Assembly: GCA_002387735.1 (NCBI GenBank)
Contig: DGKJ01000021.1
Coordinates: 1-12,812 of the forward strand
Source: Bacteriovoracaceae bacterium UBA4573
GTDB taxonomy: Bacteria; Bdellovibrionota; UBA1018; UBA923
Reading direction: 5' to 3'
DNA: 12,812 bases
A program made the translations under genes and the position numbers. Numbering within the stretch: the first letter of the stretch is position 1; each line of letters starts with the position of its first letter. Below, piece after piece: positions 1 to 6,159 of the stretch. The notes beneath the pieces are model-generated. The model was not told where the DNA came from. It did not search any database and saw nothing but the letters and a program-made list of their open reading frames with translations.

Positions 1-191
1 GTGTAGTCGTTTCGTATGGTTTGAAGAGTTTCTTCGCGGATTTTTTGTAATGTAATTTGGCACGAATTCGGAGCCTGACTTTGCGCATCAGACAAAGGTA
101 AAACTAATACCTGACCGAGAATGGCGAAACCTAGAAAGCAAGCTGAGTAGTTTTTTAAACTAAGTTGATTTGATCGCATCTTTTTTTTCAT
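1..191 (-). CDS. Secreted or exported protein, N-terminal fragment (cut by left edge)
   Basis: The reading frame is open from an ATG at 191-189 to the left edge, giving 63 codons without a stop. The N-terminus looks like a Sec signal peptide: a Lys-rich start (MKKKMRSNQ), a hydrophobic core at about residues 18-33 (ACFLGFAILGQVLVLPL), then a polar Ser/Asp/Ala/Gln stretch that could hold a cleavage site near residue 36. The mature part begins with a Cys and a charged helical stretch; too little is visible to name a family. The ATG overlaps the TGA of the upstream HD-domain gene in an ATGA arrangement, so translational coupling is likely, and I see no strong Shine-Dalgarno sequence of its own. 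It is probably in an operon with that gene. The export call is fairly safe; the function is unknown. Confidence 0.72.
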   Translation of the reverse strand, partial: MKKKMRSNQLSLKNYSACFLGFAILGQVLVLPLSDAQSQAPNSCQITLQKIREETLQTIRNDY

Positions 192-1603
192 GCCGCTTTT
201 TTCGCTTTCAAATTGGTACGCAGCTTGTCGATTTGTTCTCGGCGACTGAGAGCTATTTTTGAAAATCGTTCTAAAATAGGTTCAATCAAATGAAGTATTG
301 CGCCCCTTAGAAATTGCTCTGCGTTGATTTTATTTTCAAAAAAAGCCCGTGCTTGGTTGAGTGCGCTTTGAAGCTCGACTTCATCAAGATTAGCAAACAA
401 GTAAGCCGATATTGGCGATTGGCTTACGTCGAACTTTTCTTTACCACCGGCCCGACCAGTTTGTAGCAGTAGTTGAACTTCGTATCGTTCGGTAGTTTTA
501 TCGTCGTTGAACGGCAGATCCTCAATGAGTTCTTTCCAAATCTGAAGCAGTCCGAATATAGGGTGCCGGCCCATAAACAAAATTATGGGCGCGTCGCCTC
601 CTGTCGAATCCGCTACCGCTTCCACAACAGCCGCAGCGAGAAGTTTGGCCTGAATATATTCGCGCCCGATTGTTAGATTGTGTTCCGTGGCCTCCCACAA
701 GTGGGCTAAGACTCGGTGGTCCGGATAGTCTAATGTAAATGGAAAAATCAGACGCAGGTCTATTGAAGAAAAAAAAGCTTCGGTTTGTTGAATTGCTTTT
801 CGAAATTGTTTGACGGTGTACGTTTCTTTTTGAAGTCCGGGGTTCGATTCCCAAATGACTTCCCACGAATTTTTAAGAAATAATCCACTATCTCCCGCTG
901 CGAAATTATTGAGATCGTGCAGAGCTAGTTCAATAGCTTCGGTAGTGACTGCGCGTAAATCCGTATCGGAAACTTTGAGCTTTAGAGCGGTCGCAATATT
1001 TTTAAGACGGGCACGCAGGGCCATGGGTGCAGTCACGTCGCCCACTGGTTTTCGAAAAGGAATTGTCGCCTCAATGCACGCGAGTAGGTGGATCATTTGC
1101 CATGGTTTTAAAATGCCTTTAAATACATTTTCGGCCACACAGGCGCTTAAGAACTCGTTGAGACCTTCGGCCGGTGTGATCTGTGTGCGGTTTTCGAACC
1201 CGAACACTAAACGTGAAAGTATGCCGGGCTCGTTTAGATCAATATTGTTTAGGTCTAATGCATCGAAAAGTTCGGAGACCCCGTCTTCGGTAGGAGCATA
1301 GGGCGACATATACTGCCGTAAGGCTTGGTGGCGGGCGCGGTCGATCTGCCAGTAAACGATGTCGTGGAATAAATAGGCAATCACCGCGATGGGGCTGAGA
1401 TTTTTCGGGTAATTCAACGAATGTTCAATGCGGTGGTAGGCGCGATTACGGGTGGACATGGCTTCGTACAGCATGACCGAAACGCGTTCCAGGCTCCGAG
1501 AACTGATTTTTATTCGTAATTTCCCGAATTCGCGGTGCAGCACTTCGACCAGTGTGTTGACTGGCGAATATTCGTGCGGTTGGAGCGAGTCGGTGAGAAT
1601 CAT
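188..1603 (-). CDS. HD-domain (predicted metal-dependent phosphohydrolase-like) protein
   Basis: A 471-residue cytoplasmic protein with no signal peptide or membrane segment. Residues 54-90 carry the hallmark of small HD-superfamily phosphohydrolases: a YHRIEH segment (H57, H61) followed by a hydrophobic helix ending in FHDIVYWQID (H80-D81). A second acidic pair that could complete the metal site is H229-D230 with D238. The C-terminal half (about 260-471) is helical and matches nothing I recognise, so the protein is roughly twice the size of simple HD hydrolases of this type. The substrate is unknown. An ORF reading can be extended to a TTG at 1642. I prefer ATG 1603 because AAAGGA sits 11 nt upstream and a TATAAA box lies inside the extension. 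The gene overlaps the downstream secreted-protein gene by 4 bp. The HD assignment rests on motif reading only. Confidence 0.75.
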   Translation of the reverse strand: MILTDSLQPHEYSPVNTLVEVLHREFGKLRIKISSRSLERVSVMLYEAMSTRNRAYHRIEHSLNYPKNLSPIAVIAYLFHDIVYWQIDRARHQALRQYMSPYAPTEDGVSELFDALDLNNIDLNEPGILSRLVFGFENRTQITPAEGLNEFLSACVAENVFKGILKPWQMIHLLACIEATIPFRKPVGDVTAPMALRARLKNIATALKLKVSDTDLRAVTTEAIELALHDLNNFAAGDSGLFLKNSWEVIWESNPGLQKETYTVKQFRKAIQQTEAFFSSIDLRLIFPFTLDYPDHRVLAHLWEATEHNLTIGREYIQAKLLAAAVVEAVADSTGGDAPIILFMGRHPIFGLLQIWKELIEDLPFNDDKTTERYEVQLLLQTGRAGGKEKFDVSQSPISAYLFANLDEVELQSALNQARAFFENKINAEQFLRGAILHLIEPILERFSKIALSRREQIDKLRTNLKAKKAA

Positions 1604-1614
1604 TGCGTTCGCTG

Positions 1615-1620
1615 TCCTTT
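1615..1620 (-). promoter_or_regulatory. Shine-Dalgarno AAAGGA deciding the HD-protein start
   Basis: AAAGGA on the minus strand ends 11 nt before ATG 1603. The spacing is long but usable. It supports the ATG over the upstream TTG at 1642, which has no comparable site. Confidence 0.45.
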
Positions 1621-1633
1621 GGTTATTCGTGTC

Positions 1634-1639
1634 TTTATA
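1634..1639 (-). promoter_or_regulatory. Candidate -10 box (TATAAA) of the HD-protein gene
   Basis: TATAAA on the minus strand matches the -10 consensus at 5 of 6 positions. Transcription would begin near 1627, leaving a leader of about 24 nt before ATG 1603. The hexamer 17 bp upstream (GAACAC) is a poor -35, so this is tentative. The divergent spacer 1643-1742 must also hold the promoter of the glycosylase group, which I could not place. Confidence 0.28.
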
Positions 1640-1729
1640 CAATTCGGTAAAAGATAGTGTTCGCTAAAGCCCGCTGAACAGCTTGACACCGGAGTACTTT
1701 GCAGAGAGAAAAGTTGAAACCACCAACAC

Positions 1730-1733
1730 GAGG
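1730..1733 (+). promoter_or_regulatory. Shine-Dalgarno GAGG deciding the glycosylase start
   Basis: GAGG lies 9 nt before ATG 1743. The frame can be extended to a TTG at 1683, but that codon has no Shine-Dalgarno sequence and the extra 20 residues add no recognisable domain. Confidence 0.5.
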
Positions 1734-1742
1734 CTGCGTACG

Positions 1743-2543
1743 ATGACGGAAAAAAATGCCCACCTTTCGCAACAGCAGAAAGAACAAATGAAAGAGCATT
1801 TAAAAAGAACCTATGGCGAAGACGCGATCGTCTCAAAACGAGCATTGACTCGTCGCATTGCTGGAGCTTCGAAGGCTCGTCAGTTTTCAAGCACAGCGCT
1901 TCGCCCGACCGTCGCGGCACCGCCGCTTGCTTCGGTTGGCAACGCAGTCGACGCGTTACCGATCGACCTCAAACAACCAGCGCTGAACGAAACGCTCCAA
2001 GAAATAAAAAAGGATCTCGGCGATTGTACGCGCTGCAAACTTTGTAAAACGCGCACTAATATTGTTTTTGGCGAAGGAAACGAAAAAGCAAAGATCATGT
2101 TCGTCGGCGAAGGCCCCGGCGAAACCGAGGATCTCAACGCCCGCCCATTTGTGGGCCGCGCCGGTCAATTGCTCGACAAAATCATTGAAGCCATGGGCTA
2201 CAAACGGGAAGACGTTTATATCGCCAATGTGGTGAAGTGCCGACCGCCGGGCAACCGCGTGCCTGAACCACAAGAAGTGGCCACCTGCGAACCTTTTTTG
2301 TTTCGCCAAATCGACGTCATCAAACCAAGTGTGGTCGTTGCGCTCGGTGGAACCGCCTTACAGTCGCTTCTACATAGCGATGCTAAAATTAGTAAAATGC
2401 GGGGCAAGTTCGTGGACTATCGCGGTACCAAACTCATGCCCACCTATCACCCAGCATTTCTGTTAAGAAACCCTTCAGCCAAAAAAGACGTTTGGGACGA
2501 CATGAAAGTCGTGCTCGAACTACTAAAGAAAGAGTCGGCGTAA
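1743..2543 (+). CDS. Uracil-DNA glycosylase, family 4 (Fe-S type)
   Basis: It removes uracil (from cytosine deamination or dUMP incorporation) from DNA, starting base excision repair in the cytoplasm. With the ATG start it has 266 residues. The catalytic domain spans about 88-266. The four Fe-S cysteines of family 4 are visible: C95 and C98 (CTRC), C166 (KCRPPGNR) and C182 (TCEPF), the last two 16 apart as in characterised members. C101 is an extra cysteine just after the first pair. Motif A reads GEGPGETED (122-130) and motif B YHPAFLLR (235-242). The first ~87 residues are a polar, basic then Ala/Pro-rich tail not found in the shortest family members, probably a flexible extension. The gene is followed by nfeD after 3 bp, so it likely leads an operon with nfeD and the slipin gene without functional linkage. 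Family assignment is confident. Confidence 0.93.
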   Translation: MTEKNAHLSQQQKEQMKEHLKRTYGEDAIVSKRALTRRIAGASKARQFSSTALRPTVAAPPLASVGNAVDALPIDLKQPALNETLQEIKKDLGDCTRCKLCKTRTNIVFGEGNEKAKIMFVGEGPGETEDLNARPFVGRAGQLLDKIIEAMGYKREDVYIANVVKCRPPGNRVPEPQEVATCEPFLFRQIDVIKPSVVVALGGTALQSLLHSDAKISKMRGKFVDYRGTKLMPTYHPAFLLRNPSAKKDVWDDMKVVLELLKKESA

Positions 2544-2546
2544 AAA

Positions 2547-3818
2547 ATGGTGCGTTTTTGGGTGGTCTTCATTTTTTTTCTCATTAACGCCACATTCGCC
2601 AGCGCCAACCTCGTGGTTCAAATCCACCTCGACGGCGTAATTAATAACGGAACTACCAAATACGTAGTACGTGCCGTCGAATACGCGCAGCAAAAGAATG
2701 CAGATTTTTTGGCTATTCGCTTAAATACTCCTGGTGGACTACTCAACAGCACTCGCGACATTGTTAGCGCCATGAACGCGAGCAAGGTTCCGATCGGTGT
2801 TTTTATTGGGCCCGGCGGAGCCTCAGCCACTAGCGCCGGCACCATCATCGCGATGGCAGCAAATGTGAGTGGTATGGCGCCTGGCACCAATATCGGAGCT
2901 GCACACCCCGTGGCCGGGCAAGGCCAAGACATCAAAGGCGACATGGGTGAAAAAGCCGTCAACGACACCGTGGCGTTCATTCAATCCCAAGCGCAGTTAC
3001 GAGGGCGCAACGTGCAGTGGGCCGAACAAGCGATTAGAAAATCGGCATCGCTCGCTGCAAACGACGCAGTGGCAGAGAAAGTGGTCGATTTTGTAGCGGA
3101 CGACTTCGACTCCTTTGTTCGAAAAGCGGCAGAGAAAATTGGAAAACCATTTCAAATGGTTCCAATTGAACACCTCGAAATGACCAAAGCCGAACGTGTT
3201 TTGCATTTTTTAGGCGATCCCAACGTTAGTTATATGCTCATGGTTTTGGGGGGAGTCGGTCTTTACGCTGAAATGAGTTCGCCGGGTCTGGTGTTTCCTG
3301 GTGTGGTCGGGGCTTTGTGTCTGGTGCTCGCACTTATTTCATTTTCCACTTTGCCAGTGAACACCGGTGCAGTGGCGCTACTCATTTTAGCAGTCGTGTT
3401 TTTTATACTTGAAGCTTTCATTACGAGTTACGGTTTACTCGCGGTAGCTGGAATCGTTTCCATGCTTTTGGGCGGGCTATTCCTGATGGATTCTTCAACC
3501 GGAGATCTTCGCCTTTCGCTCGCGCTACTCATACCCGTGGTTTTAGCTTTTGGCAGCATCATGCTCATTATCGGGTATATGTTTCGCAGAGAGAGTAGGG
3601 GGAGGGCCTCACTCGAACTCGAAGGGCAGGTAGCCGAAATTGTTGCGCTCAGCCCGTCTGCCGCCCATAGTACTGCCCACGGGCGCGTTCAATTGCGGGG
3701 CGAATTCTGGGACTTTCGTTGGCAAAATGAACCGCGAAAAACACCCGCGATTGGCACGCAAGTTCGGATAAAGTCTCGCGATCAGTTTTTGTTGATCGTA
3801 GAAGAATTTGTGCCATGA
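2547..3818 (+). CDS. nfeD: NfeD-family membrane-bound serine protease (ClpP-class)
   Basis: A long-form NfeD protein of 423 residues: N-terminal ClpP-like serine protease, membrane region, and C-terminal soluble OB-fold. Residues 1-20 form a signal peptide ending FASA. The protease domain (about 22-215) holds the Ser/Lys dyad typical of these enzymes: S96 in the ATSAGT motif and K136 in EKAVND. Four to five hydrophobic segments follow (about 228-246, 252-270, 273-293, 294-313, 323-345), then an NfeD OB-fold domain at 357-423. In archaeal homologues the protease cleaves the C-terminus of the partner stomatin; the same pairing is seen here because a slipin gene follows 34 bp downstream. The ATG lies 3 bp after the glycosylase stop with no clear Shine-Dalgarno sequence, so coupled translation is likely. 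The role is thought to be membrane quality control. Confidence 0.93.
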   Translation: MVRFWVVFIFFLINATFASANLVVQIHLDGVINNGTTKYVVRAVEYAQQKNADFLAIRLNTPGGLLNSTRDIVSAMNASKVPIGVFIGPGGASATSAGTIIAMAANVSGMAPGTNIGAAHPVAGQGQDIKGDMGEKAVNDTVAFIQSQAQLRGRNVQWAEQAIRKSASLAANDAVAEKVVDFVADDFDSFVRKAAEKIGKPFQMVPIEHLEMTKAERVLHFLGDPNVSYMLMVLGGVGLYAEMSSPGLVFPGVVGALCLVLALISFSTLPVNTGAVALLILAVVFFILEAFITSYGLLAVAGIVSMLLGGLFLMDSSTGDLRLSLALLIPVVLAFGSIMLIIGYMFRRESRGRASLELEGQVAEIVALSPSAAHSTAHGRVQLRGEFWDFRWQNEPRKTPAIGTQVRIKSRDQFLLIVEEFVP

Positions 3819-3843
3819 TCGGGCCCGCAGCTCATTTTTGGAC

Positions 3844-3848
3844 GGAGG
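3844..3848 (+). promoter_or_regulatory. Shine-Dalgarno GGAGG deciding the slipin start
   Basis: GGAGG sits 4 nt before ATG 3853. The frame extends back to a TTG at 3808 inside nfeD, but the extension is not hydrophobic and would displace the membrane anchor from the N-terminus. Confidence 0.6.
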
Positions 3849-3852
3849 TTTT

Positions 3853-4611
3853 ATGTTTGAACTCTTAGGTAGTGGCGTTGGAATATTTGTGGTCGTTATC
3901 GGCGGTTTTCTCGCCACGTCGGTTCGCATTCTGAACGAATACGAACGCGGTGTGGTTTTTCGACTAGGTCGAATTATTGGCGCCAAAGGCCCCGGTATGG
4001 TTTTTTTAATACCTGTCGTCGATAAAATGATGCGTGTAGATCTGCGAACAGTCACGCTTGATGTTCCTGCCCAGGATGCAATCACCCGCGACAACGTAAC
4101 CGTAAAAGTAAACGCAGTAGTTTATTTTCGCGTGATCGACCCGAACCGCGCAGTAGTAGAGGTCGAAAATTACCTCATGGCTACCTCGAAGCTTGCTCAA
4201 ACCACATTGCGCTCGGTCATGGGCCAAGTGGAACTTGACGATCTGCTTGCGTCGCGCGACGAAATCAATCAAAAGCTCCAGGGAATTTTGGATAAACAAA
4301 CCGAACCATGGGGCGTGAAAGTCGCGAATGTCGAAGTTAAGCAGATCGATCTACCTGTCGAAATGCAGCGTGCAATGGCTCGCCAGGCTGAAGCCGAGCG
4401 TGAACGTCGCGCTAAGGTGATTGCTGCTGATGGCGAATTCGAAGCTTCAAAAAAACTTGGCGAAGCCGCCGAAGTCATGGAGCGTCACCCGATGACCTTG
4501 CAACTGCGCTATCTGCAGACTCTTTCGGAAATGTCGTCGGAGAAAGCCACTCACACGATTATTCCGTTCCCACTCGAATTTTTGAAAAGTTTCATGGGCT
4601 CGATGAAGTAA
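3853..4611 (+). CDS. Slipin / stomatin-like SPFH-domain membrane protein
   Basis: A 252-residue membrane scaffold. Residues 5-24 form one N-terminal membrane helix. The SPFH (Band 7) domain follows at about 25-190 with the typical start ILNEYERGVVFRLGR, the NVTVKVNAVVYFRV strand and the QVELDDLLASRDEIN segment. A charged helical region (about 170-210, AEAERERRAKVIAADGEFEAS) is the coiled coil that drives oligomerisation. The C-terminal segment TIIPFPLEFLKSF is the hydrophobic tail which, in archaeal stomatin, is cut by the NfeD protease. The length fits bacterial slipins. It lies 34 bp behind nfeD, an arrangement found in many bacteria and archaea, and the two probably form a complex in detergent-resistant membrane patches. 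The chain of genes ends here; the next element is non-coding. Confidence 0.94.
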   Translation: MFELLGSGVGIFVVVIGGFLATSVRILNEYERGVVFRLGRIIGAKGPGMVFLIPVVDKMMRVDLRTVTLDVPAQDAITRDNVTVKVNAVVYFRVIDPNRAVVEVENYLMATSKLAQTTLRSVMGQVELDDLLASRDEINQKLQGILDKQTEPWGVKVANVEVKQIDLPVEMQRAMARQAEAERERRAKVIAADGEFEASKKLGEAAEVMERHPMTLQLRYLQTLSEMSSEKATHTIIPFPLEFLKSFMGSMK

Positions 4612-4615
4612 AAAA

Positions 4616-4753
4616 GAAAGGTCCCGGCTTTTGCGCGGAAGCGTTCGCGCGATAGGGTTTTTTTGCCTAGTCAAACCGGGGCGTCTCGTCCTGTAGCCTA
4701 GCGCCCCAGTGAAGGGCGCCCGATTTTTCCGGGCAAATTCGCCGGGACCTTTC
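4616..4753. other. Structured non-coding element: 13-bp perfect inverted repeat enclosing several hairpins
   Basis: GAAAGGTCCCGGC (4616-4628) is a perfect reverse complement of 4741-4753, a closing stem of 13 bp. Inside it lie: a 7-bp stem with an AGCG loop (4633-4650), which can add T4631-A4652 and T4632-G4651; a weak TAGG/CCTA hairpin (4653-4669); a 6-bp GGGGCG/CGCCCC stem (4678-4683 with 4702-4707) with an 18-nt loop; and a 5-bp GCCCG/CGGGC stem (4718-4722 with 4730-4734). The picture is a multibranched fold of 138 nt. On the minus strand the closing stem is directly followed by a T-rich run (TTTTTT, about 4615-4610), as for an RNA ending in an intrinsic terminator. On the plus strand it would be slipin 3'UTR or a leader for the next gene. 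It matches no RNA family I can recall (not SRP, 6S, tmRNA, c-di-GMP-I or cobalamin consensus). A small inverted-repeat mobile element is the main alternative, but no target duplication is visible. Confidence 0.55.
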
Positions 4754-4811
4754 ATGTCCCATTTACAAATACCGGATCGGTTTTGTCTTCTAAATGCTTT
4801 ACAAAATAAAT

Positions 4812-4840
4812 CAGGTTAAATTATCCAGATTTAACGCCTG
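4812..4840. repeat. Imperfect inverted repeat upstream of the SpoIID gene
   Basis: CAGGTTAAAT (4812-4821) pairs with ATTTAA-CG-CCTG (4829-4840), giving 10 bp with a two-base bulge around a 7-nt loop. No T-run follows, so it is not a clear terminator. It lies about 16-60 bp upstream of the candidate promoters and could be an operator or activator site. The rest of 4754-4811 holds only a weak ACCG-GAT-CGGT hairpin followed by TTTTGTCTT (4771-4790), a poor terminator candidate. Confidence 0.4.
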
Positions 4841-4855
4841 GCGTCTTGCTCGAAC

Positions 4856-4871
4856 TGGCACCTAGACCGCT
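4856..4871 (+). promoter_or_regulatory. Candidate sigma-54 promoter (-24/-12) of the SpoIID gene
   Basis: TGGCAC-N7-CGCT has the invariant GG (4857-4858) and GC (4869-4870) separated by exactly 10 bp, as sigma-54 promoters require. The -24 half TGGCAC is a perfect match; the -12 half (CCGCT) lacks the usual TT. Transcription would begin near 4882, leaving about 16 nt before the GTG, just enough to include the GGAGG site. A chance match cannot be excluded. Confidence 0.35.
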
Positions 4872-4876
4872 ACAAT
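4871..4876 (+). promoter_or_regulatory. Alternative sigma-70 -10 box (TACAAT) of the SpoIID gene
   Basis: TACAAT matches the -10 consensus at 5 of 6 positions. The nearest -35-like hexamer is TTGCTC (4846-4851), 19 bp upstream, which is too far to be good. It competes with the overlapping sigma-54 reading; only one is likely to be right. Confidence 0.33.
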
Positions 4877-4897
4877 CAAAGGTGGAGGTTACTCACG

Positions 4898-6124
4898 GTG
4901 GAGTATCTCAAGCCCAAGGATGGGCAACTTCCCTTTGCCATTCTTGTTTTCTGTTTCCTTACAAACTTAACAGTTCTCCACGCCTCGCCGGTACCGGTGG
5001 TGCGTGTTATGGTTGAACGCGAAAATAAAAATATTTTAATTGAAGGTTTCGATCTTGTTTTTCGCGAAGGGGTGCAAGGTAAATCGGTGGCACATGTCGA
5101 CCGTCGTGCAGCTGTTCCACTTTCCTGCGATGCCAACGGAAAACTCGAGTTGCGAACCTCATTGTCAAAAAAAATAAAAATCACCCCGCCACTACGGGTG
5201 CAAAGTTTAGGTGGTTTTATTCGTATTCACGGGCGTCAGTACCGCGACGACCTCTACGTGTATGGCCATCGGGGTGACTGCGTCGTAGTGAATCACGTCG
5301 ATCTCGAAAAGTATGTTGCCGGTCTTTTGAATAGCGAGATGTCGGTGAGTTGGAATTTAAACGCACTAAAGGCGCAAGCCGTCGCCGCGCGAACCTACGC
5401 ACTCTACCAAATGAGCTTGGGTAATCCGGCAGATCCGACCCGATCACCGTTTGACTTAGAGTCAACCGTTCGTGATCAAGTTTACGAAGGCGCTCACAAA
5501 GAACGTTATAAAGCACTCAAAGCAGTGCAAGAAACACGAGGGCAGATTCTGACTTTTAAGAATCAACCCGTTAAAGCGTTTTATCATTCGACTTGCGGCG
5601 GCGAGACTGAAAATGCGGATCGTGTTTGGGGAGCGCGTTATCCTTATTTGAGGCCAGTGAAGTGCGGTTACTGCAATAATTCTCCACGATTTCAATGGAC
5701 CTACGAAGTGTCTCAAAGCGAATTAGAAAAAAAGCTGCTTGCCAAAAATTTATTAAAGGGTTCGCTCAAGGGCATTCGAGTCATCGAACGCAACAGTATT
5801 GGGCGGGCGGCATTCGTCGAAGTAATAGGATCGGGTGGCAAACTAAAAGTAAAAGGTACCGAACTGCGAGATGCTCTTGGCAGTGTGCATTTGCGTAGTA
5901 CGGATTTTCGCGTAACTGCGTCGCTACGAAGCAATTCAGAAAATAAAACCATTCGACCGAGCATGCGACTGGGTAACTGGGTGTACTCGTTTCGAGGGTC
6001 AGGGTCTGGCCACGGCGTAGGAATGTGCCAATACGGCGCAAAGGGCCAGGGGGATGCTGGTAAATCCTATGCTCAAATACTGCGCCACTATTATCCCCTC
6101 ACAAGTATTAAGAAAATTTATTAA
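4898..6124 (+). CDS. SpoIID/LytB-domain secreted peptidoglycan-active protein
   Basis: A 408-residue exported protein of the SpoIID/LytB family, whose members are lytic transglycosylases acting on peptidoglycan glycan strands (SpoIID itself acts on denuded strands during engulfment) or amidase enhancers. Residues 11-29 form a signal peptide ending LHA. The SpoIID domain starts near 133; its conserved core is LEKYVAGLLNSEMS, with E147 in the position of the catalytic Glu, then ALKAQAVAARTYAL. A metal-type site is visible as H230 and C233 (YHSTCGG) with C256 and C259 (CGYC). The family C-terminal motif is GSGSGHGVGMCQYGAKG (367-383). The start is GTG 4898, preceded by GGAGG at a 9-nt spacing. 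No sporulation genes are near, so a cell-wall remodelling role is more likely. It is followed by queA after 35 bp. Confidence 0.92.
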   Translation: MEYLKPKDGQLPFAILVFCFLTNLTVLHASPVPVVRVMVERENKNILIEGFDLVFREGVQGKSVAHVDRRAAVPLSCDANGKLELRTSLSKKIKITPPLRVQSLGGFIRIHGRQYRDDLYVYGHRGDCVVVNHVDLEKYVAGLLNSEMSVSWNLNALKAQAVAARTYALYQMSLGNPADPTRSPFDLESTVRDQVYEGAHKERYKALKAVQETRGQILTFKNQPVKAFYHSTCGGETENADRVWGARYPYLRPVKCGYCNNSPRFQWTYEVSQSELEKKLLAKNLLKGSLKGIRVIERNSIGRAAFVEVIGSGGKLKVKGTELRDALGSVHLRSTDFRVTASLRSNSENKTIRPSMRLGNWVYSFRGSGSGHGVGMCQYGAKGQGDAGKSYAQILRHYYPLTSIKKIY

Positions 6125-6144
6125 CGAGCGTTCGAAATACCGCG

Positions 6145-6153
6145 TGCTATAAG
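6145..6153 (+). promoter_or_regulatory. Candidate extended -10 (TG-C-TATAAG) in front of queA
   Basis: TGCTATAAG fits an extended -10 element. Transcription would start at or next to the ATG at 6160, predicting a leaderless queA mRNA, although AAGG at 6151-6154 also offers a Shine-Dalgarno sequence for a longer transcript. The -35 region is not recognisable. Confidence 0.25.
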
Positions 6154-6159
6154 GCCACT

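Noticed and set aside
522..866. Minus-strand 114-codon frame and other long frames opposite or out of phase with the HD gene
   Set aside because: They overlap a gene with a recognisable domain, have no Shine-Dalgarno sequence and their translations look like random, Arg/Ser-rich shadow frames.
1684..1689. Perfect TTGACA (-35 consensus) upstream of the glycosylase gene
   Set aside because: No -10-like hexamer is found 16-18 bp downstream (the region reads GAGAAAAG), so I do not call a promoter.
3609..4094. Minus-strand 161-codon frame across the nfeD/slipin junction
   Set aside because: It lies antisense to two well-supported genes, and its composition (Thr/Pro/Arg-rich, no domain) fits a shadow frame.
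4616..4753. Interpretation of the structured element as an insertion sequence or MITE
   Set aside because: The terminal repeats are perfect, but the flanks (AAAA and ATGT sides) show no target-site duplication and no second copy is in the window. Not excluded genome-wide.
4616..4753. Interpretation of the structured element as SRP RNA, 6S RNA or a known riboswitch
   Set aside because: The conserved SRP loop sequence, the single-hairpin-with-bubble layout of 6S, and the riboswitch core motifs I can recall are absent.
4447..4755. Minus-strand 102-codon frame spanning the structured element, which could suggest it is coding
   Set aside because: Its sequence has no recognisable domain, half lies antisense to the slipin gene, and strong inverted repeats explain the region better.
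4898..6124. Evidence for sporulation from the SpoIID-like gene
   Set aside because: The family is widespread in non-sporulating bacteria, and no other sporulation gene is present here.
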